Source: Promicromonospora umidemergens (lineage in GTDB: Bacteria > Actinomycetota > Actinomycetes > Actinomycetales > Cellulomonadaceae). From it: DNA of 64,000 nucleotides. A model generated the notes under the pieces. That model did not search any database and was not told the DNA's origin. It saw only the letters and a list, made by a program, of their open reading frames with translations. This document shows, in pieces, positions 45,114 through 53,195 of the stretch. The translations under genes and the position numbers were made by a program. The first letter of the stretch is position 1, and every line of letters begins with the position of its first letter. Where the stretch lies: NCBI RefSeq assembly GCF_024171995.1, contig NZ_JAMTCT010000002.1, positions 186,001 through 250,000 on the forward strand, given 5' to 3'.

Positions 45114-45710
45114 GTGGTCGATGGTAAGCCGCGTTCGTTCGGAGCTCGGATGGCTCTAGGAGTTGTTCTCCCGCTCGCACTGTTGATCGGCGTGGCAGCG
45201 GGACTCCTGATGGATGGTGAACTGCTGATGGATGGCGAAGCAGAGCGGGTCGAAACCAGGGATGCCGAGGCCGACATGCCCCGAGCGCTGAACGTCGACC
45301 TGCCCGCAGGCTACGAACCAAGTCCGGAGGCGGAGGTCGTGGTCGAGGCGTGGCCGAACCAGGAGACCGAGCTCGCGCTCGAGGCGGGAGAAGGGTTCAC
45401 CCTGCACAAGGTTGCCGCTCGGACAGAAGTCCGCGACGGGCTCGTGTCGATCTGGATCGACGGGGCGGCGATACCGTCCCAGTTCGTGGGCGAGTCGGGG
45501 ACGGTGGACTTCCGCGTCCAGGTCATCGATCTGGCGGCCGCCTTCACGGGGATGGCGCAGGTGACGGTCCGCTATGTTGACTCCGGCGGGGACGGGTCCT
45601 GGATCGACGCGAACTCCGAGGAGAGCACCGCGCCCCAGTCCGCTCGTGACGTGACAGAAGTGCCCACCGTCACCTTGGTGGACTCGACGATCGATGACAC
45701 AGAATTCTGA
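45114..45710 (+). CDS. Hypothetical membrane-anchored protein
   Basis: A 198-residue protein from GTG 45114. One hydrophobic segment near the start (MALGVVLPLALLIGVAAGLLM, residues about 13-33) would anchor it, with a mainly acidic, beta-type extracytoplasmic domain after residue 55 (EVVVEAWPNQETELALEAGEGFTLHKVA, VDFRVQVIDLAAAFTGMAQVTVRYVD). The duplicated MDGELLMDGEAE directly after the anchor is a short repeat. No family recognised. It is divergent from the rec operon and converges on the TPP enzyme gene. Confidence 0.65.
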   Translation: MVDGKPRSFGARMALGVVLPLALLIGVAAGLLMDGELLMDGEAERVETRDAEADMPRALNVDLPAGYEPSPEAEVVVEAWPNQETELALEAGEGFTLHKVAARTEVRDGLVSIWIDGAAIPSQFVGESGTVDFRVQVIDLAAAFTGMAQVTVRYVDSGGDGSWIDANSEESTAPQSARDVTEVPTVTLVDSTIDDTEF

Positions 45711-45764
45711 CCGCCGATCTCGGTACCAGTCCTTCTCCTGAACGCTCCTCCGCTCTCTGTCGGT

Positions 45765-47534
45765 TCACTGCTCACCGTCCCGCTGTTCGCGCAGCAGGCC
45801 ACGTGCCTGCTCGCCGCCCGGTTCCTGCTCGAGGGCCTGCAGCGTCTGCCGCAGCTTCTCTTCCGGCTGGCGCGGCGGGAGAAGCGGGACGTCGGGATCC
45901 ACGACGGCCTCCACGACGACGGGCCGGTCCGCGGACAGCGCCTCGGTCCACGCCTGACGAACCTGTCCCGGCTCCTCGACGCGCAGGCCCTTCAGCCCGA
46001 GCAGCTCCGCGTAGGCGGCGTAGGGGAACGGTGGCACGGTCTGCGACGTCGGGAACCGCGGGTCGCCCTCCATCTCGCGCTGCTCCCAGCTGACCTCGGC
46101 CAGGTCACCGTTGTTCAGGACCAGGACGACGAACCGGGGATCCGCCCAGCGCCTCCAGCGGTCGGCGACCGTGATGAGCTCGGACAGACCGTTCATCTGC
46201 ATCGCGCCGTCTCCCGCGAGGGCCACGACCGGGCGGTCGGGGTGGAGCAGCTTCGCGGCGATCCCGTACGGCATGGCCGAGCCCATCGAGGCGAGGGTGC
46301 TCGACAGGTGCGCCGGCGCGCCGGACGGCAGCCGGAGGAAGCGTGCGTACCAGTACGTCACCGACCCGACGTCCACGGCCACCTGCACGTCGGGTGGTAG
46401 GTGCGCGGACAGCTCGCTGACCACGAGCTGCGGGTTGAGCCGGGCCGGCCGCTGCGCGATCCGCTGCCCCGCCAGCTCGCGCCAGGCGGTGACGGAGCTC
46501 TCGACCTCGGGCCGCCAGCCGGGCTGTGTGGATAGCAGCGGCACGAGGGCGTTGAGCGTGCTCGCCGCGTCCCCCACGAGGGCGACCTCGACGGGGAACT
46601 TCGTGCCGATGTTGCGCGCCGCCACGTCCACCTGCACGGCCCTGGCCTGGCCGGGCGCGGGGTAGAACTCGGTCCACGGGTCGTTGCTGCCGACGATGAG
46701 GAGGGTGTCGCACCCCGCCATGAGGTCCGCCGACGCCGTCGTGCCGAGGTGCCCCATGACGCCGCAGTGGTAAGGGAGCGACTCGTCGAGCAGAGGCTTG
46801 CCGAGCAGCGACGTCGTGATGCCGGCGCCGAGGCGCTCGGCGATCTCGCGGAGCGGTCCCTCGGCACCCGCCGCCCCCTGCCCGGCCAGGATCGCGACCC
46901 GCCGGCCGGCCCCGAGGAGATCCGCCGCCAGCTCCAGCCTGGCCACGTCGGGAATCGTCCGGGGCTGTGCGTAGGCCGTCGAGGACACCACGAACCCGTG
47001 CTCCTGCCGCCCTGGCTCGGGCGCCTCGGCCTGCTGGACGTCGTGCGGGACGATCACGCAGACCGGGCTCGACGTGGCCAGAGCGGTGCGGAACGCGTTG
47101 TCCAGGACGTGCGGCAGCTGCTGCGGAGACGACACCACCTGCAGATACTGCGCACAGACGTCCTTGAAGAGCGTGTGCAGGTCGACCTCCTGCTGGTAGC
47201 CGGACCCGAGAGCGCTGCTCACCACCTGCCCGACGATCGCCACCACGGGCCGACGGTCCAGCTTCGCGTCATAGAGCCCGTTGAGCAGGTGGACGGCGCC
47301 GGGGCCTTGCGTCGCCAGGCACACCCCCACCCCTCCCCCGTACTTGGCGTGACCGGTCGCCATGAACGCCGCCATCTCCTCGTGGCGGGCGGTGACCAGC
47401 TCGATGCGGTCCTGCTGGCGGCGCAAGGCCGCAAGGATCGGGTCGACGCCGTCGCCCGCATAGCCGAAGATTCGCCTGACGTCCCAGTCGACCAGCCGGC
47501 TGACGATGCCGTCGGCCACAAGTGTGGAGCTCAT
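45765..47534 (-). CDS. Thiamine-diphosphate enzyme, pyruvate oxidase/dehydrogenase (PoxB) type
   Basis: A 589-residue enzyme of the acetolactate synthase superfamily. Three domains are visible: the PYR domain with FGYAGDGVDPILAAL and the catalytic glutamate in ELVTARHEEMAAF; the central FAD/nucleotide domain (DTLLIVGSNDPWTEFYP); and the PP domain with GDGAMQMNGLSEL, then VVLVLNNGDLAEVSWEQRE (the TPP GDG-N-NN motif). Such proteins oxidise pyruvate to acetate, but acetolactate-type members cannot be excluded. The start ATG 47534 (MSSTLVAD) has an AGGAGAG-like site. It sits alone on this strand, downstream of a glycosyltransferase gene with 144 bases between. Confidence 0.85.
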   Translation of the reverse strand: MSSTLVADGIVSRLVDWDVRRIFGYAGDGVDPILAALRRQQDRIELVTARHEEMAAFMATGHAKYGGGVGVCLATQGPGAVHLLNGLYDAKLDRRPVVAIVGQVVSSALGSGYQQEVDLHTLFKDVCAQYLQVVSSPQQLPHVLDNAFRTALATSSPVCVIVPHDVQQAEAPEPGRQEHGFVVSSTAYAQPRTIPDVARLELAADLLGAGRRVAILAGQGAAGAEGPLREIAERLGAGITTSLLGKPLLDESLPYHCGVMGHLGTTASADLMAGCDTLLIVGSNDPWTEFYPAPGQARAVQVDVAARNIGTKFPVEVALVGDAASTLNALVPLLSTQPGWRPEVESSVTAWRELAGQRIAQRPARLNPQLVVSELSAHLPPDVQVAVDVGSVTYWYARFLRLPSGAPAHLSSTLASMGSAMPYGIAAKLLHPDRPVVALAGDGAMQMNGLSELITVADRWRRWADPRFVVLVLNNGDLAEVSWEQREMEGDPRFPTSQTVPPFPYAAYAELLGLKGLRVEEPGQVRQAWTEALSADRPVVVEAVVDPDVPLLPPRQPEEKLRQTLQALEQEPGGEQARGLLREQRDGEQ

Positions 47535-47678
47535 CTGACTCTCCTGAACGTTCGTCCGCCCTCGGACGGCCGGCACCTACGCCGGCGTTGGCTCCACCGG
47601 ATGCGCCGTCCTCCTCATGGTGGACGCGACGTGCGACGGTCGCCACGCGGTGCGCCCGGACCCTGCTCCCACCGGAGG

Positions 47679-48971
47679 TCATCGACGGACCTCGGCCGCG
47701 CGCTCGATGAGGGCGACCGCCCGCTCGAGGCCCCGCTCGCGGGCGACGCGGTCTCTCAGCTCCGACGCGGCGGCCACAGCGGCCGGGGCGCACGCCTCGG
47801 CGATCCGCGCGGCCAGCACGGGTCCGGTGAGCCTGCGCTGCGCCAGGGGCTCGGGGGCGACGCCGCGTGCGTGGGCCACGTGTCCCCAGAAGGGCTGGTC
47901 GGCCACGAACGGGCACACCACCTGGGGCCGCCCGGCCGCGAACGCGGTACCGGTGGTGCCGGCTCCGCCGTGGTGCACGATCGCGGCCATCCGCGGGAAC
48001 AGCCGCTGATAGTCCACGTCGCCCACCACGAGCAGCTCCACGCCGTGCTCGGCGGCCGTGGCGCGTGCTGTCTCCGCGTCGAGCCCGCCCCACGCGGTGG
48101 CCAGCACAAGCCGGTGGCGGGTCAGGGCCGCGGCCTCGACCACCGCTCGGGTGCTGGTCTGCGGGGCCTGTCCCGACATCGAGCCGAACCCGGCGAACAG
48201 CGGAGCAGGCCCGTCGGCCAGGAACCGTTCGACGTCGTCCGAGAGCTCGGGCTCGGGCGGAAGGAACCAGTACCCGGTGACCTCAGCTCCCGCGGGCCAG
48301 TCCTTGGGCTGAGGTAGCACCGCGGGGCTGTAGGCGTGCAGGACCGGGGCCGGGCCGCCGTCGGGCCGCACCGTCGGGTCGTGCCGGCCTGGCCTGGACG
48401 GCAGGCCGAGCGTGTCCCTGCGCCACCGGTCGACCACCCGGCCGAACATCGACGCGGGCAGCCGCATCCCGGCGAACGTGACCCGGTTCAGCCGGCCGGG
48501 GAGCCGGAACGGCAGGGACTGCCCCGGCCAGGGGAACTCGCGCGTGGGGACGTACATCGGAAGCGGCAGACCCAGGACCGCCGGGGTCCCGAGCGCCTCG
48601 GCGACATGCTGGCCCGCGACGATCTGCCCGTTGTGGACCACGACGTCCGCCCCCGCCCCGGCGCCGTGGGCCGCTACCTGCCAGGAGTCGGCCAGGACCT
48701 GGTCGAACATCGACGGCATCTCTCGGACCTGGCGCAACCGTGCCCGGACGCCGCCGCCGAACGCCTCACCGGCGGCGGCCGGCGTGTCGAGCTGTCGCAG
48801 CGGGCCGTCGTCGACCCCCGCGAACGTCACGCCGTTGCCGGTGACGAGCTCGGCAAAGCGGTGCGGCGCACAGAGGACCGCTTCGTGGCCGGCGGCGTCC
48901 AGCGCCCGGGCCAGCGCGACGAACGGTTGCACGTCTCCGCGGGTGCCAAGGGTCATGATCAGTGCCTTCAT
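47679..48971 (-). CDS. GT1 (UGT/MGT-type) glycosyltransferase
   Basis: A 430-residue GT-B glycosyltransferase. The N-terminal acceptor domain starts MKALIMTLGTRGDVQPFVALARALDAAGHEAVL; the C-terminal donor domain has the signature FAGFGSMSGQ, VEAAALTRHRLVLATAWGG and IVHHGGAGTTGTAFAAGRPQVVCPFVADQPFWG, typical of sterol or macrolide glucosyltransferases. No membrane anchor. Acceptor unknown; sterol, lipid or macrolide-type natural products are plausible, or self-resistance to antibiotics. A TetR regulator is divergent, so drug-like inducers are likely. Confidence 0.87.
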   Translation of the reverse strand: MKALIMTLGTRGDVQPFVALARALDAAGHEAVLCAPHRFAELVTGNGVTFAGVDDGPLRQLDTPAAAGEAFGGGVRARLRQVREMPSMFDQVLADSWQVAAHGAGAGADVVVHNGQIVAGQHVAEALGTPAVLGLPLPMYVPTREFPWPGQSLPFRLPGRLNRVTFAGMRLPASMFGRVVDRWRRDTLGLPSRPGRHDPTVRPDGGPAPVLHAYSPAVLPQPKDWPAGAEVTGYWFLPPEPELSDDVERFLADGPAPLFAGFGSMSGQAPQTSTRAVVEAAALTRHRLVLATAWGGLDAETARATAAEHGVELLVVGDVDYQRLFPRMAAIVHHGGAGTTGTAFAAGRPQVVCPFVADQPFWGHVAHARGVAPEPLAQRRLTGPVLAARIAEACAPAAVAAASELRDRVARERGLERAVALIERAAEVRR

Positions 48972-49075
48972 CGGAAGAGCTCCTTCGGGATCGACGAAGT
49001 GGACGCCGACCAGGCTTCCCGGCACACCACCAATGACAGTAGGCGCCCGCACCGCACCACGTCAAAACAAATCGT

Positions 49076-49120
49076 CGACTATGTTTTTATAGTCGCAGCG
49101 AGAACAGTCGCAGCGAGAGG
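49076..49120. promoter_or_regulatory. Palindrome and tandem repeat between glycosyltransferase and TetR genes
   Basis: CGACTAT-N6-ATAGTCG forms a perfect dyad at 49076-49095 with A/T-rich centre, and two 15-base units beginning AGTCGCAGCGAGA follow in tandem at 49091-49105 and 49106-49120 with 13 identities. A TATAGT hexamer could be a -10 element. The dyad is the likely TetR operator controlling both genes. Confidence 0.6.
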
Positions 49121-49129
49121 AGGCCGACC

Positions 49130-49762
49130 GTGCCACGAGGATTCACCACGCAGGAGCGCGACCGGATCAGCCGGGCGCTGCTCGCAGCGGGCCGGGACCT
49201 GTTCGTCAGACAGGGGCTGCGCAAGACGGCGCTGGACGAGCTGGTCGCTCCGGCCGGGATCGTGAAGAGCACCTTCTACCAGTTCTTCGACTCCAAGGAA
49301 GCGCTCTACCTGCAGCTCATGCTCGACGAGGCGGGGCAGGTCAAGGCCCAGGTCATCGACCGGGCGCTGCTGTCCACCGACGACGCGCGCGAGGGGCTGC
49401 GCCGGTTCCTGCACGCGACGCTCGAGGTGCTGGAGACGAACCCGCTGTGGCGCCGCCTGGTGACCCATCCGGAAGAGATGGCGGCGGTCGCGGCACGGCT
49501 GGAACCGGAGCGGATCGCCGCGATGGGCGACAGCAACCCGGCCACCGCGCTCGCGGCGTACGTGACCGACCGGCAACGGCACGGCGACCTGGTCGGCGAC
49601 GACCCCGACGTCGTCGTAGGTGCGCTGCAGTCGGTGCTGCTCATGCCGTTCAACGCCGGTCACATCGCGGCAGGAGACGCCATCACCTACCGCAAGACCC
49701 TCGAGCTGCTCGTCGACATCGTGGCGACCGGGCTGACCACCCACGAAGGAGACCGGACCTGA
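49130..49762 (+). CDS. TetR-family transcriptional regulator
   Basis: A 210-residue regulator. The helix-turn-helix is residues about 12-58: ISRALLAAGRDLFVRQGLRKTALDELVAPAGIVKSTFYQFFDSKEALY, with the KSTFYxFFxSKE motif of the family. The C-terminal ligand domain is helical and ends LLVDIVATGL. GTG 49130 has a strong AGGAGG 7 bases upstream. It likely represses itself and the divergent glycosyltransferase through the dyad between them. Confidence 0.9.
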   Translation: MPRGFTTQERDRISRALLAAGRDLFVRQGLRKTALDELVAPAGIVKSTFYQFFDSKEALYLQLMLDEAGQVKAQVIDRALLSTDDAREGLRRFLHATLEVLETNPLWRRLVTHPEEMAAVAARLEPERIAAMGDSNPATALAAYVTDRQRHGDLVGDDPDVVVGALQSVLLMPFNAGHIAAGDAITYRKTLELLVDIVATGLTTHEGDRT

Positions 49763-49873
49763 ACACCCACCGTCCCCGCGCCGGCGGATCGCCGGTTCGG
49801 CCATCGCGGTGCAGAGTGGATGTGACGGGCCGACGTCCCGGCCCGCGGTCGGCACACGATCAGGAGAGAGACC

Positions 49874-50473
49874 ATGACCTACAAGATCGGCTATCTCGTC
49901 GGCAGCCTTGCCAAGGGTTCCATCAACCGCACCCTGTCCCAGGCCCTCATCACGTTGGCGCCCGACGACCTCGAGTTCACCGAGATCCCGATCGGCGACC
50001 TTCCCCTCTACAGCTGGGACTACGACGCAGACTTCCCGGCCGAGGGCAGGGCGTTCAAGCAGGCCGTCGAGGCCTCCGACGGACTGCTGTTCGTGTCCCC
50101 CGAGTACAACCGGTCGATCCCGGGAGCGCTGAAGAACGCGATCGACTGGGGCTCGCGGCCCTGGGGCCAGAACTCCTTCGCGCGCAAGCCGAGCGGCATC
50201 ATCGGCGCCTCGCCGGGCGGCATCGGCACCGCCGTCATGCAGGCGTCGATGCGCAGCGTCCTGAGCTTCCTCGATGCGCCCCAGCTCAACACTCCCGAGG
50301 CGTACGTGACCTACGACGCCGACGACTTCGCTCCGGACGGCACCGTCGTGAACGAGACCACTGCTCAGTTCCTGCGCCACTACATGGGCGAGTACTGCGG
50401 GTTCGTCCAGCGGGTCCTGGCCGCGAACGCGCCCGGACACATCGGTGACCTGGACCCGGCCTCAGCCAAGTAG
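49874..50473 (+). CDS. NADPH-dependent FMN reductase family protein
   Basis: A 199-residue flavodoxin-like protein. The FMN phosphate loop is IGYLVGSLAKGSINRTLSQAL at the N-terminus, the second contact is FVSPEYNRSIPGALKNAIDW (residues about 75-95), a signature of the YieF/ChrR quinone and chromate reductase group, and the third is GASPGGIGTAVMQ. It reduces quinones, metals or azo dyes with NADPH. ATG 49874 has AGGAG 7 bases upstream. It follows the TetR gene by 111 bases on the same strand. Confidence 0.9.
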   Translation: MTYKIGYLVGSLAKGSINRTLSQALITLAPDDLEFTEIPIGDLPLYSWDYDADFPAEGRAFKQAVEASDGLLFVSPEYNRSIPGALKNAIDWGSRPWGQNSFARKPSGIIGASPGGIGTAVMQASMRSVLSFLDAPQLNTPEAYVTYDADDFAPDGTVVNETTAQFLRHYMGEYCGFVQRVLAANAPGHIGDLDPASAK

Positions 50474-50536
50474 CCGGGCGTCCCGGTCCCGCCGCCTACC
50501 ACGCCCGCGGGGCGCGGCACGGCAGGGCGGCCAGGC

Positions 50537-51202
50537 TCACAGAGGTTGGCTCGCCGCAGCGGTGCTCACGGGCCTCGGCGGGGTCAGGGCAGCGGCCACG
50601 TCCGCCGCAGCGCTCGCGGTGCGGGCGAGCTCGACGATGCGGCGCGCGACGTCCCGCACGGCGATGTTCGCGTGGTTGGACGTGCTGCGCAGATACTCGA
50701 ACGCCTCTTCGGCGTCGATGCCGAGGGCGAAGGCGATGATGCCCTTTGCCTGTTCGATGGGTGCGCGCGTGGCAGCGGACGCACGGATGGACGCGTTGGC
50801 CGCCTCGCCCGCCCGGGCCTTGACCGCAGCGGTGACATCGATGAAGTAGCCCACCAGGGCGTGGACCTGGCGGGTGCGAGGATCCCGTCGGCCCTGCCCG
50901 ACCACGGTCAGTGTCCGCTCTCGCCCGCCCGCGTCCATGATGCGGTGCACGCTGCTGAACGGCTCCCCCGTCAGCGCCGCATCCTCGAGCACACGCGAAA
51001 CGTGCGCACGGTCGTCCGGGTGCTTGTGCGCAAGGACGAGCGTCGTGGTCGGTACCACCTCGCCAGGTGCGAACCCGTAGATCTGGAACGTCTCGTCCGA
51101 CCACCACCACCGTTGCGTCGCCAGCTCGTACCGGTAACGCCCGACGACGTGGTTCGCCCCGAGCGCGAGGGCACGCTCGATCCCCATCGGTTCTGCGGCC
51201 AT
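50537..51202 (-). CDS. PAS-ANTAR RNA-binding antiterminator-type regulator
   Basis: A 221-residue cytosolic protein. Residues about 30-125 are a PAS domain (QRWWWSDETFQIYGFAPGEVVPTTTLVLAHKHPDD, then GREKTLTVVGQGRRD-like strands and a VGYFIDVT end). Residues about 140-205 are an ANTAR domain: three helices with RAPIEQAKGIIAFALGIDAEEAFEYLR and NIAVRDVARRIVELA. ANTAR domains bind paired RNA hairpins and prevent termination. Start ATG 51202 has AGGAGGG nearby; the ATGATG just upstream is part of that ribosome site. Two stem-loops occupy the leader. PAS input suggests redox or ligand sensing. Confidence 0.88.
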   Translation of the reverse strand: MAAEPMGIERALALGANHVVGRYRYELATQRWWWSDETFQIYGFAPGEVVPTTTLVLAHKHPDDRAHVSRVLEDAALTGEPFSSVHRIMDAGGRERTLTVVGQGRRDPRTRQVHALVGYFIDVTAAVKARAGEAANASIRASAATRAPIEQAKGIIAFALGIDAEEAFEYLRSTSNHANIAVRDVARRIVELARTASAAADVAAALTPPRPVSTAAASQPL

Positions 51203-51215
51203 GTTCGCAGCCCTC

Positions 51216-51276
51216 CTCATCACGTCACACGCTGATGAGCCCCGGCCTGGCTCTCTTCGACCGTAACGTCGAAGAG
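51216..51276 (-). promoter_or_regulatory. Two stem-loops in the leader of the PAS-ANTAR gene
   Basis: On the minus strand a 9-base-pair stem CTCTTCGAC/GTCGAAGAG closes the 6-base loop GTTACG (51253-51276). Thirteen bases later CTCATCA/TGATGAG (51216-51222 and 51233-51239) forms a second stem whose 3' arm overlaps the ribosome binding site. The first could be the terminator of the upstream DUF2231 gene; the second could hide the start. The loop lacks the A1/G4 pattern of canonical ANTAR targets. Confidence 0.5.
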
Positions 51277-51325
51277 CCTTTACCGATACTTCAAGCGAAA
51301 AGAGGTCCTTCGGGCCGAGCCGCTG

Positions 51326-51835
51326 TCACGGGGCCACCCCGGGCGCACGGCGTACCGAGATCCCGGTGGTGAGCTGTGTCGGGGCGTCCAGGTTCGCGTC
51401 GTCGTCGACCCCGACGCCGAGCCGGTCCACCAGCTCCCCTCCCAGCCACCCGGTGCCGCCCGCGATGACGAGCGAGACCAGTCCGAGGACGAGCGCCGCG
51501 GCGTCCGGGACGTTGCCACCGGTACCGGCACGCAGCAGCCAGCTCAGGGCGAACAGGACGAGCATGACGACGTTGCCACCGCCGTGCATGATCCCGATGC
51601 GCCGGGCCCGGGTGCCGCGCGGGATCGCGACGTAGTCGATCAGGCCGAAGACCGCCGCGACCACCCCCATCAAGACGCCCGCGCCGATCATGAGGTACGA
51701 CGCGGAGGCGAACCGGCCGTCGTCGGTCACCAGGCCGATCAGGTCGAACACGACCGCCGTGGCAAGCAGCCCGAGCGGGAAGACGATCAGCTGCTGATGG
51801 ACCGCGTGTCCAGCGGCCTTGGCCCTGCTCTCCAT
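51326..51835 (-). CDS. DUF2231 membrane protein
   Basis: A 169-residue protein with four hydrophobic segments (FPLGLLATAVVFDLIGLV, ASYLMIGAGVLMGVVAAVFGLIDYV, NVVMLVLFALSWLL, AALVLGLVSLVIAGGTGWLGGELV) and the early HAVHQQLIVFPLG motif that defines DUF2231, including a histidine that could bind a metal or heme. Function is unknown. It precedes the PAS-ANTAR gene on the same strand, separated by 123 bases containing a stem-loop, so the two could be linked by readthrough. Confidence 0.85.
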   Translation of the reverse strand: MESRAKAAGHAVHQQLIVFPLGLLATAVVFDLIGLVTDDGRFASASYLMIGAGVLMGVVAAVFGLIDYVAIPRGTRARRIGIMHGGGNVVMLVLFALSWLLRAGTGGNVPDAAALVLGLVSLVIAGGTGWLGGELVDRLGVGVDDDANLDAPTQLTTGISVRRAPGVAP

Positions 51836-51941
51836 CTTTCACTCCTCCGACGTGGGACGCCTGCCGGTCGGCGGCGGCGTGGCTTCCTGCGCTGATGCCC
51901 GTCTCCACGCTAACCACGACTGCCGCCACTCGCTCGGACCC

Positions 51942-51956
51942 GACGGAGCCTCCGTC
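51942..51956. repeat. Small palindrome at the 3' end of the pca operon
   Basis: GACGGA-GCC-TCCGTC overlaps the pcaC stop codon. The same kind of element occurs in both gaps of the operon (55975-55992 and 59917-59931). It may be a terminator or an RNA-processing hairpin. Confidence 0.4.
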
Positions 51957-52365
51957 AGACCAGGCCCTCGTCGCTCAGTACCTCCTGGGCGATCCTGAAC
52001 GCACGGTTGGCGCTCGGCACCGAGCAGTAGATCGCGGTCTGCAGCAGCACCTCCTTGATCTCCTCGACGCTCAGCCCGTTGCGCACGGCGGCGCGCACGT
52101 GCATCGCCAGCTCGTCCCAGTGACCGCCGGCGACCAGCGCGGTCAGGGTGATCATCGATCGGCTGCGCCGGTCCAGGCCCGGCCGGGTCCAGACCTCGCC
52201 CCACGCGTACCGGGTGATGAGGTCCTGGAACTCGGCGGTGAACGGCGTGGTGCCCGCGACGGCGCGGTCCACGTGCGCGTCACCGAGCACCTCGCGCCGC
52301 ACCGCCATGCCGTCCTGGTGGCGTTCGTCATCTCCGGGTCCGGTAGCGCCGGTGCGGTCGGTCAT
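51955..52365 (-). CDS. pcaC: 4-carboxymuconolactone decarboxylase
   Basis: A 136-residue cytosolic enzyme of the AhpD-like fold that converts 4-carboxymuconolactone to 3-oxoadipate enol-lactone. Family features are RREVLGDAHVDRA, FQDLITRYAWGEVWTRPGLDRRSRSMI, the catalytic histidine region GHWDELAMHVRAAVRNGLSVEEIKEVLLQTAIYCSVPSANRAF. In many actinobacteria this enzyme is fused to PcaD as PcaL; here it is separate, its ATG overlapping the pcaD stop (ATGA). It is the last gene of the run. Confidence 0.92.
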   Translation of the reverse strand: MTDRTGATGPGDDERHQDGMAVRREVLGDAHVDRAVAGTTPFTAEFQDLITRYAWGEVWTRPGLDRRSRSMITLTALVAGGHWDELAMHVRAAVRNGLSVEEIKEVLLQTAIYCSVPSANRAFRIAQEVLSDEGLV

Positions 52366-53195
52366 GCCGCCGGCCTTCCCGCGATGAGGTCGCGGACCAG
52401 CGCCGCCACGGCCTGCGGCCGCTCCGCGGGCGCGAGGTGCGCCACCCCGTCCAGCACCCGCAGCCGAGCGCCGGGGACGGCGCGCGCGATCTCCTCCAGC
52501 CGCGCGGGCGGTGTCGCCTGGTCCGCCTCGCCGGCGATCGCGATCACGGGGACGCCGACCGCCCCGAGCCTGCCTCGCACGTCGTGGCCGGCCAGCGCAC
52601 GGCACACCGCGGCGTAGCCGAACCGGTCGGCGGTCTGCAGGCAAGCGAGCAGGCGCAGGGCCACCTGCGGTTCGCGTTCGAGGAACCCCGGTGCGAACCA
52701 GCGGCGCGCGGCGCCCTCGACCTGGGTCGGGGTGCCCGCAGCCTGCACCAGGTCGGCCCGCGCGGTCCACGCCGACGCGTCGCCGAACGTCGTCGCGGTG
52801 CAGATCAGCGCCGCACCCAGCACCCGGCCGGGTGCGTCGAGGAGGAGCTGTTGACCGACCGCACCGCCGGCCGAGACCCCCGCGTACCAGAACGGCGCAC
52901 CCGGGTCTCCCCGCCGGGCCTGCGCTCGCTCCACGATGCCGAGGACGGCGGCGGCAAGATCGCCGATGGTGAGCCCGTCGAGGTCCTCCGCCGCGGGTAC
53001 GGGCGCGGAGCCGTGGCCGGGCAGGTCCCAGCCGACGACGTCCAGGTCTCCGGCGCTGCCAGCACCCAGGAGCTCGACCGCGCTCTGCCACAGTGCGGCC
53101 ACCGACGTCCCCAGCGAGGGCCCGAGCACCAGCAGCGGACGTGTGGCGTCGCGCAGCACGAACTCGACGGCGCCAAGGACGGGTCGCGCGGTCAT
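52362..53195 (-). CDS. pcaD: 3-oxoadipate enol-lactonase
   Basis: A 277-residue alpha/beta hydrolase that opens the enol-lactone to 3-oxoadipate. The nucleophile elbow is YAGVSAGGAVGQQL (Ser about residue 108), the oxyanion region LVLGPSLGTSVAAL follows the first strand, an acidic residue lies in VIAIAGEADQATPP, and the catalytic histidine is in DGVAHLAPAE near the C-terminus. Length fits the family. Both ends overlap neighbours by 4 bases (pcaB upstream, pcaC downstream). Confidence 0.92.
   Translation of the reverse strand: MTARPVLGAVEFVLRDATRPLLVLGPSLGTSVAALWQSAVELLGAGSAGDLDVVGWDLPGHGSAPVPAAEDLDGLTIGDLAAAVLGIVERAQARRGDPGAPFWYAGVSAGGAVGQQLLLDAPGRVLGAALICTATTFGDASAWTARADLVQAAGTPTQVEGAARRWFAPGFLEREPQVALRLLACLQTADRFGYAAVCRALAGHDVRGRLGAVGVPVIAIAGEADQATPPARLEEIARAVPGARLRVLDGVAHLAPAERPQAVAALVRDLIAGRPAA

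Noticed and set aside
41735-45127. 1130-codon plus-strand frame opposite recC
   Set aside because: Long but mirrors third-position GC bias of recC; no recognisable motifs, while the recC frame has the full family pattern.
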